Under the pieces are notes generated by a model. It had not been told where the DNA came from. It saw only the letters and a program-made list of their open reading frames with translations, and made no database searches. Position numbers and translations under genes: made by a program. A stretch of 47,344 bases of DNA from DATAQC01 sp051001215 (lineage in GTDB: Bacteria > Actinomycetota > Acidimicrobiia > Acidimicrobiales > AC-14): contig JBPCNP010000069.1 of the NCBI GenBank assembly GCA_051001215.1, forward strand, positions 1 through 47,344. Direction: 5' to 3'. Shown piece after piece: positions 15,420-24,059 of the stretch; position 1 is the stretch's first letter, and each line of letters begins with the position of its first letter.

Positions 15420-15935
15420 ATGGAGGGGGTTCGCCTGGCTGGGCCCGACGACGTTCCCCGGCTGGCCGACCTGAACCGGATGGCCGCCGCCGAGCTCACA
15501 CCGACACGGGGTGGCGCCGTGTGGCGGGCGGCAGAGGCGCGGCCCGAACCCGTGGAGAAGGGCCTCGAGGCGCTGCTCGACGACCAGGACGCGCTCGTGG
15601 TGGTGGGCACGATCGACGGTGTCACCGTCGGCTACGCGGTCGTGCGGGTCGAGTACCTCGTCGACGGCTCCCGGCTTGGCGTCATCGACGACATCTTCGT
15701 GGAGACCGCGGCACGGGGCATCGGTCTCGGGGAGGCCATGATGACCGACCTCGTGGCCTGGTCGGTCGACCGGCAGTGCTTCGGCATGGACGCCATGGCC
15801 CTGCCCGGTCACCGACAGACGAAGAACTTCTTCGAGGAGTCGGGGTTCACGGCCCGCAAGCTTGTGATGCACCACTCGCTCTCCGACGCACCGAAGGCTG
15901 ATGCACCGAGGGGGCCGATGGGTCGCCGACCATGA
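15420..15935 (+). CDS. GNAT family N-acetyltransferase
   Basis: 171 residues with the GNAT fold pattern: an N-terminal VRLAGPDDVPRLADLNRMAA, a central strand (IDGVTVGYAVVRVEYL), then LGVIDDIFVETAARGIGLGEAMM. The last segment contains the acetyl-CoA pyrophosphate loop (R-G-I-G-L-G) and is followed by GHRQTKNFFEESGFTARKL. Acetyl transfer to an amine is inferred; the substrate is unknown. Its stop overlaps the ATG of the Nudix gene (ATGA at 15932-15935), so the two are cotranslated. Confidence 0.88.
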   Translation: MEGVRLAGPDDVPRLADLNRMAAAELTPTRGGAVWRAAEARPEPVEKGLEALLDDQDALVVVGTIDGVTVGYAVVRVEYLVDGSRLGVIDDIFVETAARGIGLGEAMMTDLVAWSVDRQCFGMDAMALPGHRQTKNFFEESGFTARKLVMHHSLSDAPKADAPRGPMGRRP

Positions 15936-16333
15936 GGCCCGAGGTGTGTGTCGGGGCCATCGCCGTGGCCGAGGGCCGGCTCCTCCTGATCCGCCGCGGC
16001 CACGGCCCGGCTGCGGGTGTCTGGTCGGTCCCGGGGGGGCGGGTGGAGGCGGGTGAGACGCTGGCCGAGTCGGTCCTGCGGGAGCTGACCGAGGAGACGG
16101 CGCTCGAGGGCGTCTGCGACGGACTCGTGGGTTGGGTCGAGCGCATGGGCCCCGACTACCATTACGTGATCCTGGATTTCGCAGTGACCATCCTGGAGAC
16201 CGCCAACCCTCGGGCCGGCGATGACGCCGTGGAGGCCGAGTGGGTGGCGTTGGACGAGGTGGCCCACCGGCGCCTGGCCGACGGCCTAGCGGAGTTTCTC
16301 CACGAGCACGGCATCGTCCCCGTCATCGCCTGA
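15932..16333 (+). CDS. Nudix hydrolase
   Basis: 133 residues with a Nudix box at about residues 35-57 (PGGRVEAGETLAESVLREL then TEETAL). The box is complete except that the usual final Gly is Ala. These Mg-dependent enzymes hydrolyse nucleoside diphosphates linked to another moiety; the size and simple fold suggest an ADP-ribose or MutT-like enzyme. It overlaps the GNAT stop by 4 bases. Its 3' end overlaps the convergent disordered-protein gene by 48 bases. Confidence 0.92.
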   Translation: MRPEVCVGAIAVAEGRLLLIRRGHGPAAGVWSVPGGRVEAGETLAESVLRELTEETALEGVCDGLVGWVERMGPDYHYVILDFAVTILETANPRAGDDAVEAEWVALDEVAHRRLADGLAEFLHEHGIVPVIA

Positions 16334-18034
16334 GGGCGCTGGCACAGCGGCATCGGACCCGTCGCCGGGTCTTTCGGCGGGCACCCCCGGCGGAGCTTCG
16401 ACGGCGTCGGGACCGGGCGAGGGGGCCGGGGGGGCCACGGCGGGAGCTTCGACGGCGTCGGGACCGGGCGCGGGTGGCGGGGCGGGACTCGGGCGGCGTT
16501 CGCCCCCCGGTCCACGGCGGCGGGGAGGACGGCTGCCAGCAGGCCGGGGACGGGCATCGCCAGGGGCAACGGGTCGAGGCGGCCTCGGGGGGCCGAGCAT
16601 GGCGGCCAGGCCAGGAACGCGGGGTGCAGCCAGGCGCAGGGCCCGTTCCAGGTCCTCGGCCCGCTCGGCCGGGACGCCGTGGGGCTGGACGGTGCGGCGA
16701 ACGGGGGAGGCGACGACGGCGTCGAGAAGGGCAGCCCACCGGTCGGCGACGGTGTCGGCCGTCATGGCCGCGCCGGCGGCCGCGCTCAGCTGTTCGGCCA
16801 GGTCTGCGGGGAAACGGGCGCCCGGATCCGGTGGCCGGCCGCTCAGGCGCAGGGCTCTCACCACCCGGCCGTCGACGAGCGAGGTGCGGATCTCGGCCAC
16901 CCAGGACTCGCGTTCCTCGGCGCTGCGGCGTTCGAGGGCTTCGCGCAGGAGGCCGGCCAGGGCCCGGCTCTCGTCATCTCTCCCGGCAGCATCGGACCCG
17001 GCCACGACGGCGCGCAGGTCACGCAAGCCGATCTCGGAGAAGTCAGCCGCCGCCGCCTCGGCTCGGTCTCGCCACTCGGCGGCCCGCAGCCTGGGGAGCA
17101 GGCCCTCGGCCATCGCCATCAGGGCGTCGGCCCGCACCTCGGGGGCACCGGTGCTGCGGGCCTCGGCGTTTTGCTCCTCGACGGCCTGACGCACCGAGGG
17201 AAGGCCTCCGCGGAGCACCTTCTCGGCCACCGGGCGCTGCTCGGGCGGGAGGTCGGCCAGGACGGACTCTCGGTGGACCCGACCCGGTTGCAGCCGCTTC
17301 GGGCGAGGGCGAGCGGCGGCCGACGCGGCCGAGGGTTCGGGCCGAGCCCGTCGAAGGCGCTGGGGCTGGTCGCGGGACTGGCGGTCGTCGCGCCGCCCGT
17401 CGCCGCCACGGGGAGGGCGGGACCCTCGTTCACCGGCGCCGGGGGCAGTCGGTCGATCCCCCCTGGCGCCGGGCGGTCGGGTGCCAGGGCTGCGACCGCC
17501 ACCGGGCGCCTCGCCCGGAGATCCTCCTGGTCGGCCGTCGGCCCGGCGACCGTCAGCCGGTCGACCGCCGCCGGGAGCGCCCGGTCCGCGTCCGCCGCTG
17601 GGCGCACCTCCCGGTCGCCCTCCCGCAGGGAACCCTCCGCGTCCGCCGCCTGGACCACTGGGCCGGCCGCCCGGCGAACCCCCAGGGCGGCCGCCGCCGT
17701 CACGGTCGCGCCCGGATCGCCCCTCACGACGGGGACGTTCACCCCGAAGATCGGGAGCCCCTCCGTCCTGGGTGACGAGCGGGCCCTCCTGGTCGGACCC
17801 CCGGATGGCCAGGCGCTCGGGCTCGCGTCGTTTGGTCCGTGTGGCGACGACCGAGGTCACCCTGGTGCCGTCGAGGTCGATCTCACATTCCGCCCGCAAC
17901 ACGTCGCCCACCTGCGCCCCACTGTCGAGCAAAGTGCCTTCGAGGACGCCCTTCGGCTGGCGGGCACCGGCTGCACGCCAGGTCCACGCCCCTCCGGGTT
18001 GGGCGCTGGTGAGCTCGATATCGATGCGGGGCAC
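16286..18034 (-). CDS. Large protein with G/R/P-rich disordered region
   Basis: 582 residues. Residues 1-80 look like a small beta domain (RIDIELTSAQPGGAWTWRAAG, GTLLDSGAQVGDVLRAECEIDLDGTRV). Residues 85-250 are dominated by Gly, Arg, Pro and Asp (GGRPGG and GDRP-type runs), like RGG-rich RNA-binding tails. Residues 255-480 are helical (ESVLADLPPEQRPVAEKVL, LRAAEWRDRAEAAAADF), and a second disordered Pro/Ala tail follows, with a duplicated PGPDAVEAP. I recognise no enzyme motif. Nucleic-acid binding or condensate formation is a guess. It is convergent with the Nudix gene and lies behind the cupredoxin lipoprotein gene on the same strand. Confidence 0.75.
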   Translation of the reverse strand: MPRIDIELTSAQPGGAWTWRAAGARQPKGVLEGTLLDSGAQVGDVLRAECEIDLDGTRVTSVVATRTKRREPERLAIRGSDQEGPLVTQDGGAPDLRGERPRREGRSGRDRDGGGRPGGSPGGRPSGPGGGRGGFPAGGRPGGAPSGGRGPGAPGGGRPADGRRADGRPGGSPGEAPGGGRSPGTRPPGARGDRPTAPGAGERGSRPPRGGDGRRDDRQSRDQPQRLRRARPEPSAASAAARPRPKRLQPGRVHRESVLADLPPEQRPVAEKVLRGGLPSVRQAVEEQNAEARSTGAPEVRADALMAMAEGLLPRLRAAEWRDRAEAAAADFSEIGLRDLRAVVAGSDAAGRDDESRALAGLLREALERRSAEERESWVAEIRTSLVDGRVVRALRLSGRPPDPGARFPADLAEQLSAAAGAAMTADTVADRWAALLDAVVASPVRRTVQPHGVPAERAEDLERALRLAAPRVPGLAAMLGPPRPPRPVAPGDARPRPAGSRPPRRRGPGGERRPSPAPPPAPGPDAVEAPAVAPPAPSPGPDAVEAPPGVPAERPGDGSDAAVPAPSGDDGDDAVLVEKLR

Positions 18035-18067
18035 GGTCTCAACCTAATGGCTCGACATGGCGCCGTC

Positions 18068-18460
18068 CTACTTGACGTAGACGGCGCCCTGCATCCCCTG
18101 GCTCTGATGGAATCGGCAATGAAACTCGACCGAGCCCGTGGTCGGGGCGGTGAGTGCCACCGTCCGGCTGGCCCCGGGTGCCAACTCGAGATCGACACCC
18201 ATCGCCGGGCTGGTGAAGGTGTGGCGGGCGTTGCCGTCGTTCCTGAGCTGCACCGTGAACTTCTGACCGGGCGACGCGGTGATGAACGTGGGGCTGAAGG
18301 AGAAGTTGTCGGCCACCACCGCCAGATCGTCCTTCGCCGACTTGGTGCCGTGGTTGTTGGTGGAGCCGGCCAGCGACACCGGGGGACGAGAACTCCCGCC
18401 ACCGCCACAGCCGGCAGCCACCAGTGCCACCATCGAGAGCGTCACGAGGAGTCGTCTCAT
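18068..18460 (-). CDS. Cupredoxin-domain lipoprotein
   Basis: 130 residues from ATG 18458-18460; an upstream in-frame start at 18493 would only lengthen the signal. A lipoprotein signal (MRRLLVTLSMVALVAAGC) ends in a lipobox. The mature part is a blue-copper-like beta sandwich with ligands H in ARHTFTSP and C, H and M in HCRFHQSQGM. This C-x(2)-H-type spacing suits type 1 copper. A membrane-attached electron carrier or copper-binding protein outside the cell is likely. Confidence 0.88.
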   Translation of the reverse strand: MRRLLVTLSMVALVAAGCGGGGSSRPPVSLAGSTNNHGTKSAKDDLAVVADNFSFSPTFITASPGQKFTVQLRNDGNARHTFTSPAMGVDLELAPGASRTVALTAPTTGSVEFHCRFHQSQGMQGAVYVK

Positions 18461-18567
18461 CCGAGTAGGGACGCCGGGAGTAGGGGAGCCCACGGCGACG
18501 TCGGAGGTGACCGTAGCAGGATGCCGCCGGCCGGCGACGGGCTGGCGCCCGGCCCGCGCCGGGCAGA

Positions 18568-19590
18568 ATGGCGGCCATGGCGGCCATGGCGGCCGAGAAC
18601 GAGAACTTCACCGTCGGCGTGGAGGAGGAGTTCTTCCTCGTCGACCCGGGCTCCCGGCGCCTGGTCCCTCGCGTCGACGGGTCCTGCCCCACGCCCGGGA
18701 CGTGGTCGGCCCGGGTCAGCAGGTCGACCACGAGCTCCAGCAGTCCCAGATCGAGACGGGCACCGGGTGTGCCGCACGGTCGGCGAGCTCCGCGCCGAGC
18801 TCGTCCGCCTCCGCCGGTCTGCCGCGGCCGCAGCCGAGCAGGTCGGGTGCCGTCGCGCCGCCGCCGGGACCCACCCCCTGCCGTCGCCCGCGAGGGCCAG
18901 GTCACACCCGAAGGCGCTTACCTGCGCCTGGAGCGTCAGTACCAGACGGTGATGCGCGAGCAGATGGTGTGCGGGTGCCACGTCCATGTGGGCCTCGTCG
19001 ATGCCGAGGAGGCCATCGAGGTGCTCAACCGGAGCCGCCCCTGGCTGCCCGTGGTGGCCGCCCTGGCCGTGAACTCTCCGTTCTGGCTGGGGGACGACAC
19101 CACCTATGCCAGTTTCCGCACCGAGATCTACTGGGACGTCCGGCCGTCGGCCCGCTTCGACACGCTGGAGTTCCGGATGGCCGACACGTGTCTCACCGTG
19201 GACGAGGCGGTGCTGGTCGCCGGGTTGGTGCAGGCCCTGGTCCGGACCCTCCACGCCCACGTGCTCGGGGTGACCCACCGGTTACCGTGCGGACCGAGTC
19301 TCCTGCGCGCCGCCACCTGGAGGTCGGCCCGGTATGGCCTCGACGGCGACCTCATCGACCTGGGAGCCCGTCGCTCGGTGCCCGCGGCGCAGGCCGTCGA
19401 CACCTTGGTCGCCTTCGTGCGCCCGGCCTGGACGAGGCGGGGAGTGGGGACGAGGTGCGCGATCTCGTCCACCGGACACTGCAGCGGGGCACCGGCGCCG
19501 CACGCCAGCGCCGGGCCCTGGAGCGCGCTGGTCGACTCCTCGACGTCGTCGACCTGGTCGTGGCGAAACGGTTTCGGGCTGATCCACCGG
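18568..19590 (+). pseudogene. Degraded glutamate-cysteine ligase family gene (YbdK-like carboxylate-amine ligase)
   Basis: Family segments appear in order but in three frames: ENFTVGVEEEFFLVDPGSRRLVPR (frame of 18568), VDHELQQSQIETGTG (shifted), VGELRAELVRLRRSAAAAAEQVGC (shifted again), then TPEGAYLRLERQYQTVMREQ and CGCHVHVGLVDAEEAIEVLN back in the first frame. The C-terminal DEVRDLVHRTLQRGTGAARQR is in yet another frame. In addition YASFRTE is joined directly to IYWDVRPSARF, where intact relatives have about 40 more residues. Several frameshifts plus an internal deletion show a dead gene. It opens with three copies of ATGGCGGCC. Intact members ligate glutamate and cysteine or similar. Confidence 0.85.
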
Positions 19591-19659
19591 CACCGGCCGG
19601 CGACGGCTGGCGCCGCTGTCGCTCCGGTAGGGTCCCGGCAACGACCCGGAGGTCTCCCG

Positions 19660-20124
19660 TTGGCCCAACTCACCGCCGGCGCCCCTGCGCCCGCGTTCAC
19701 CCTGCCCGACCACGAGGGCGCCCCCGTCTCGCTCGCCGACTTTGCCGGCCGCAGGGTCGTCGTGTACTTCTACCCGGCCGACGACACGCCCGGGTGCACC
19801 AACGAGGCGTGCCAGTTCAACGATAACCTGGCCGTGTTCGATCACGCCGACACCGCCGTCCTCGGCATCTCGGCCGACGATGCGTCCAGTCACGTGGCCT
19901 TCCGGAAGAAGTTCGGTCTGAACTTCCCGCTCCTGACCGACGCCGACCACGCGGTGATGACCGCCTACGGCGCGTGGGGCGAGAAGTCGCTCTACGGCAA
20001 GACGGTGACGGGTGTCATCCGCTCCACGTTCCTGATCGACGAGCAGGGTGTCGTGCGGCGGGCCTGGTACAACGTGCGCGCCGACGGGCATGCCGCCAAG
20101 GTTCTGGCCGAGATCGAGTCCTGA
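19660..20124 (+). CDS. bcp: Peroxiredoxin, BCP/PrxQ type
   Basis: 154 residues from TTG 19660, chosen for the CGGAGG ribosome site 8-13 bases upstream and the usual family N-terminus (LTAGAPAPAFTLPDHEG). The active site PADDTPGCTNEACQF has the peroxidatic Cys and the resolving Cys five residues later, the BCP/PrxQ arrangement. It reduces peroxides using thioredoxin or similar donors in the cytosol. It is intact, although both flanking genes are degraded, which suggests it is still under selection. Confidence 0.95.
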   Translation: MAQLTAGAPAPAFTLPDHEGAPVSLADFAGRRVVVYFYPADDTPGCTNEACQFNDNLAVFDHADTAVLGISADDASSHVAFRKKFGLNFPLLTDADHAVMTAYGAWGEKSLYGKTVTGVIRSTFLIDEQGVVRRAWYNVRADGHAAKVLAEIES

Positions 20125-20180
20125 CCGCCGTCGGCGGTGTGATGCGACTGGCCCCGGCGGTCGCCGGGTAGGCCGCCACG

Positions 20181-20775
20181 ATGGGCAGCCTGCAGGAGAG
20201 AAACCCGTCGATGTGGGTCGCGACCACGCCGGCATCGTCGTACCCGTCGCTGGTCGGCCCAGGACTACCTGCCCGTCGACCGGCTGCCTTTCGTGGGCCC
20301 ATTTGTCGCCCGGCTCGGAGCGAATCCTCGTGGCCACCGGATTCCAGAAGTGGGGCATGAGCAATGGGACGGCGGCGGCCATGATGCTGCTCGACAGCAT
20401 CATCGGCAAACGACAACCCCTGGGCCGTGTCTTCGACTCCAGCCGGCTCAACGTCCGCCAGTCGGCGTCGGACGTGGTCAAGCGCTTCGTCGGTGACCGG
20501 CTGAGAACCGCAACCGACCGGTCGGTCGATGACCTCGCCCCGGGCGACGCCGCCGTGCTGGCGGTGGGAGCGGAGCGGGTGGCCGCCTACCGGGACGACA
20601 GCGGTGCCCTCCACACCGTTTCCCCGGTGTGCACCCACCTGGGTGCACGGTCACGTGGAACACCGCCGAGACCACCTGGGACTGTCCCTGCCACGGGTCG
20701 CGCTTTGACTGCGATGGGCGGGTCGTCCAGGGTTTGGCCGTACGCGACCTCGAGCCCCGGGACCAGCGCCCCTGA
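20181..20775 (+). pseudogene. Remnant of FAD-dependent oxidoreductase with Rieske domain
   Basis: The first 25 codons (SMWVATTPASSYPSL) resemble the start of a DAO-family oxidoreductase. They are joined near 20250 directly to its late part (RWSAQDYLPVDRLPFVG), so the whole FAD domain is missing. A frameshift follows, then SERILVATGFQKWGMSNGTAAAM. The Rieske domain has PVCTHLG, and one base is missing near 20641 so that the second half (CTVTWNTAETTWDCPCHGS) is out of frame. The two Rieske pairs C-x-H and C-x2-H would otherwise be present. It is clearly non-functional. Confidence 0.85.
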
Positions 20776-20813
20776 CCCTGTCCGATGGCAGTGCTTCGGT
20801 GGTCGGCGGAGAC

Positions 20814-20957
20814 TCAATGGTCCGAGACCCTCTTGACGACCAGGTCGGCGATCTCGACCGCAGAGGGGATGATGGAGCGGAGCACCTCCGACTCTTCACT
20901 CTCGACGACCCGGAGGCGGCGCTCGACGTGCGGGACCTCCCCAGGCTCGGGGCTCAT
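20814..20957 (-). CDS. Possible 47-residue protein
   Basis: An ATG-initiated frame gives a charged, helical sequence (EVPHVERRLRVVESEESEV, SIIPSAVEIADLVVKRVSDH) unlike the low-complexity shadows around it. The frame stays open further upstream, but that part looks non-coding. I recognise no family. It could be the tail of a longer decayed gene. Confidence 0.35.
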   Translation of the reverse strand: MSPEPGEVPHVERRLRVVESEESEVLRSIIPSAVEIADLVVKRVSDH

Positions 20958-21283
20958 CACGTGCTCGCCATCGGAAGAAGGACGCGCTGCAGGTTCCAGG
21001 CGGCTACGGTGCCCCGAGCCGGATGCCGACGGAAACGGCCTGAGACGCTCGTCATTGAGCTCCCGTGGCAGTCGGGGCCCAGTCACGCGTCTCCAGGTCA
21101 GCGGATATAGAAGGGGCGAGGTCGCAAGCCAAGACGCGACCGGTTCGCCGCCGACGATCCCGACGACAGGCTCCTCGCTACCCTCGCTGACCCGTTCCTT
21201 CGGCCCCTTGTCGTAATCGGCTTTCCTGCACCTCCGTCGAGGCGTGAGGAAGCGACCATCGAGCTGCGGTGTCCGAGAATCGG
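20958..21283. other. Gene-poor stretch downstream of the HTH-coiled-coil gene
   Basis: No convincing gene, RNA or strong hairpin is seen. Base composition is visibly less GC-rich than the flanks, as in the HTH-coiled-coil gene to the right. This fits a separately acquired segment. Confidence 0.4.
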
Positions 21284-22876
21284 TCAGCTCGCGACATCGA
21301 GGCCGACCGCGCTCAAGGCTCGCGTGAGCGCTACCCGATCGTCGAAGGGCAGCCGGTTGCCTGGCCTGAAGGTGGTCGGAACCCCCCACTCGATGCAGGC
21401 GAGCACGAGCGCCTTGTCATATGCCGCCAGATCGGCGACCCACCGACGTTGGTCGTCCGGGCTGAGCGCCTCGTCCCTGGAATGCGTCTGCAACCGCCGA
21501 TAGAGGTGGCGGAGCCGCGTGGCCGTGGGATCGGGAGTGGGAACTGACGCGGGCGTCGAAACGGCACCGGTCTGACGCTCGTCCGACCGCTGGCTCGTAC
21601 CTACCTCACGGTTCTCGCGCCGCGGCGCTGGGTGGCGACTCGGAACAACCGGGGGTGAGGGCCAAGCGGGTTGCTGCTCGTCGTCGTAAGGACCTACGGC
21701 GGGCGGTGGAGCCGCGACGGGATGCCGGGTTGGCCGCGACGGAATTGGGCTCGGCTCTGCAGGAGTCAGCGCTGACGACTCGAAGATGTAGGCCTCCAGT
21801 TCCCGAATCTTGCCGCGCTGACGGTCGAGCTCCCCCCTGGCTTCGGATAGCTGGACCTCGAGGGCCGCCACCTGGTCCGGCACCTCTTCGGCGACAGGCG
21901 CGCTCTCCTGGGACGCGGGCTGGAGTGCCTCGAGTTCTCGGATCTTCCTTCGCTGATGGTCGACTTCGCTTCTGGACTCAGCCATTCGGGCCTCGAGCGT
22001 CGCCACCTGTCGCCGCAGCTGTTGGGATTCAGCAGCCTCCGCGGCGCGAGGAATCTCGGATGACGCGCGCTGGAGCGTCTCCAGTTCCCGGATCCGGCGA
22101 CGCTGGCCGTCCAGTTCCGACTTCGCTGTCGACAGATGATTCTGGAGCCGTTTCAGTTGCTCCCGGAGACGCTCGTTCTCGTCTGCTGCAGCCAGATCCT
22201 TCGGCGACTGTAAGGGCGGGCGTGCTTCCAACTCTCGGATACGTCGGCGCTGGCCGTTGATCTCGCTCCTGGCCTGGGCGATCACGGCTTCGAGGCCGAC
22301 CACTCGTTCCCGGAGACGCTCGTTCTCAGCGCCTCCCCCTGCCGTCTGCGGGGGACCACCGATCCCGGATGCCTCGAGGTCCCGCACCCGCTGTCGCTGC
22401 TTTTCCAGCTCGGACCTGGCGGCCGACAGCTCCGACTCCGATCTGGTCAGGGAGTCCGTCAGTCGCTGGATCTCCGATTCCTGTATCGAGAACTCGTCCG
22501 TCGCCCTGTGCGCCCGGCGTTCCGCTTCGCCGAGGTTGAGGATCAGCGTCTGAAGCTCAATGAGGGGGATGAGCACGCTTCCGCGATCAGTCGAGGACAG
22601 GCTCTCGACTCCGCCTGTGTTGCGCTGTCGCTCACGACCAGAGCGCTCCAGGACGTCCTGTAGTCGGACCTCGACTCGTTCCAAACCCCCGGTAGTCGTT
22701 GTGTGACGGTCGCTGACCACACCCTCTCGGCGCCACTTACGGATCACGCTGACCGAGCAACCGGCGACTCGGGCGGCGTCCGCTTGCAGGACCCATTCAT
22801 CTTCGCCCCCAGGCGGTTCAGTGTCGGGGGCTCCCACGTCTGCCGGACGCCCGCGACCAGGCGGGTCCAGCTTCAC
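21284..22876 (-). CDS. HTH-coiled-coil protein with internal repeats
   Basis: 530 residues from a GTG. Residues 27-60 look like a MerR/excisionase-type helix-turn-helix (EWVLQADAARVAGCSVSVIRKWRREGVV). Residues 100-370 are a long coiled coil containing five imperfect copies of a unit of about 45-50 residues, each with a core like SELDGQRRRIRELE. A Pro-rich linker (about 375-445) leads to a C-terminal helical domain (LRHLYRRLQTHSRDEALSPD, DLAAYDKALVLACIEWGVP). I do not recognise the family. A DNA-bound, filament- or scaffold-forming role, for example in segregation or polar organisation, is speculation. Lower GC than its neighbours suggests acquisition. Confidence 0.75.
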   Translation of the reverse strand: MKLDPPGRGRPADVGAPDTEPPGGEDEWVLQADAARVAGCSVSVIRKWRREGVVSDRHTTTTGGLERVEVRLQDVLERSGRERQRNTGGVESLSSTDRGSVLIPLIELQTLILNLGEAERRAHRATDEFSIQESEIQRLTDSLTRSESELSAARSELEKQRQRVRDLEASGIGGPPQTAGGGAENERLRERVVGLEAVIAQARSEINGQRRRIRELEARPPLQSPKDLAAADENERLREQLKRLQNHLSTAKSELDGQRRRIRELETLQRASSEIPRAAEAAESQQLRRQVATLEARMAESRSEVDHQRRKIRELEALQPASQESAPVAEEVPDQVAALEVQLSEARGELDRQRGKIRELEAYIFESSALTPAEPSPIPSRPTRHPVAAPPPAVGPYDDEQQPAWPSPPVVPSRHPAPRRENREVGTSQRSDERQTGAVSTPASVPTPDPTATRLRHLYRRLQTHSRDEALSPDDQRRWVADLAAYDKALVLACIEWGVPTTFRPGNRLPFDDRVALTRALSAVGLDVAS

Positions 22877-22994
22877 CAGCCGGTCCTGTCGTCCGTGGTC
22901 ACAAACGCCTGCCCCAAGCCTGTCGTGGCCTCATTCTAAAGGCCGCCGGCTGGCCGCGTGATTGGTCTGTCCCTCGCTCGTCGTGCTGGGCTGA

Positions 22995-23993
22995 TCATCC
23001 CCCTGCGAGCTCATCGGAGCTGGACGAGGACCCGGTCAGGGCCTCTCGTACCTGGATCAGGTGGTAGAGCAGGATGAGCTGCGTCAGGGCCAGCGGCTCG
23101 TCGCGCGAATCGGAGTCGAGCTTGCCCAGCGACGCTGGCACCGCGGCGTCCACCCCGAGCTCGTTCCAGACAGCCTGTTCCACCTTCTTGGTCACCTGCG
23201 GGTCCGCGTAGGAGTGGATGTGGACGGCGTCGACGGGCTTTCCGTCCTCGTCGCGACTGAGCTTGAGGTGCATGGCCTCCTCGGTGTCGGCGCCGAGGAT
23301 CTTGTGGAGCTCGGGGTGGCTGATGGTGGGCCGCAGCAGCAGGGTGGCGCTGAGGGGGTCGTCGGCCGTCTCACCGCGCTCGTTGATGGGGGCGAAGCGC
23401 ACGACGATGTCGGCGAAGGACCGCTGGGGACGGATGAACTCGGCTGACTCCGGCTCTCGTTTCTTCAGGTCCTCTCGGACCTGGTCTTCGGTGTAGCCCC
23501 GCTTCTTGGTGTCGCGCGACAGCTTCCATGCGATGCGGATGTCCTCGGGTGGGTCGAGGAAGACGGTGACGTCGAAGCATGCCCGGGCCAGGTCGGTGTG
23601 GAGGGGCAGCAGGCCTTCGACGATGACGAACTCGGCGGGCTCGACGTACTCGGGCCGCCCCAGCTTGCCGGTGTCGTGGTCGTAGACGGGCTTCAGGATG
23701 GGTTCGCCCAGGGCCAGGTGCTGGAGGTGCTGCTCCATGATGTCGATGTAGTTGCAGTCGGGGTGCAGCGGCGTGAACGGCAGCTCCTTGCGCTCTTCGC
23801 GGTCGTAGCGGTGGTAGTCGTCGGCACCGACGGAGGTGATGCGGTCGCGCCCGAGGGCCTCGACCAACCCGGCGGTGATAGTGGTCTTCCCCGTGCCGCT
23901 ATCGCCGGCGATGGCGAGCATGACGGGTCGCAGGCCGCCCCCCCCTCCGTCGGGCCGGCCTGCTCGAAGAAGGTTCATCTGCTTGCCGGACAT
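22995..23993 (-). CDS. Phosphoribulokinase family protein
   Basis: 332 residues. Walker A AGDSGTGKTTI (about 30-39), then GADDYHRYDREERKELPFTPL, the PRK substrate and catalytic region. EPILKPVYDHDTGKLGRP, VIVEGLLPLH (Walker B-like) and FLDPPEDIRIAWKLSRDTKKRGYT follow. This matches phosphoribulokinase of the cyanobacterial/plant-like type rather than the shorter uridine kinase. It would make ribulose 1,5-bisphosphate from ribulose 5-phosphate and ATP. No RuBisCO or other Calvin-cycle gene is in the window, so the pathway context is open. It lies 66 bases downstream of a conserved partner gene on the same strand. Confidence 0.88.
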   Translation of the reverse strand: MSGKQMNLLRAGRPDGGGGGLRPVMLAIAGDSGTGKTTITAGLVEALGRDRITSVGADDYHRYDREERKELPFTPLHPDCNYIDIMEQHLQHLALGEPILKPVYDHDTGKLGRPEYVEPAEFVIVEGLLPLHTDLARACFDVTVFLDPPEDIRIAWKLSRDTKKRGYTEDQVREDLKKREPESAEFIRPQRSFADIVVRFAPINERGETADDPLSATLLLRPTISHPELHKILGADTEEAMHLKLSRDEDGKPVDAVHIHSYADPQVTKKVEQAVWNELGVDAAVPASLGKLDSDSRDEPLALTQLILLYHLIQVREALTGSSSSSDELAGG

Positions 23994-24059
23994 TGGCTCA
24001 CTCCCGTTGTCGAGTCGGTCAAAGCGTGCTCGTGATCCTGGTTCTCGGGCCGACTCCGT

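Noticed and set aside
20814..21389. The full 191-codon leftward frame
   Set aside because: Only the last 47 codons look coding; the first two thirds have irregular composition and overlap the end of the HTH-coiled-coil gene.
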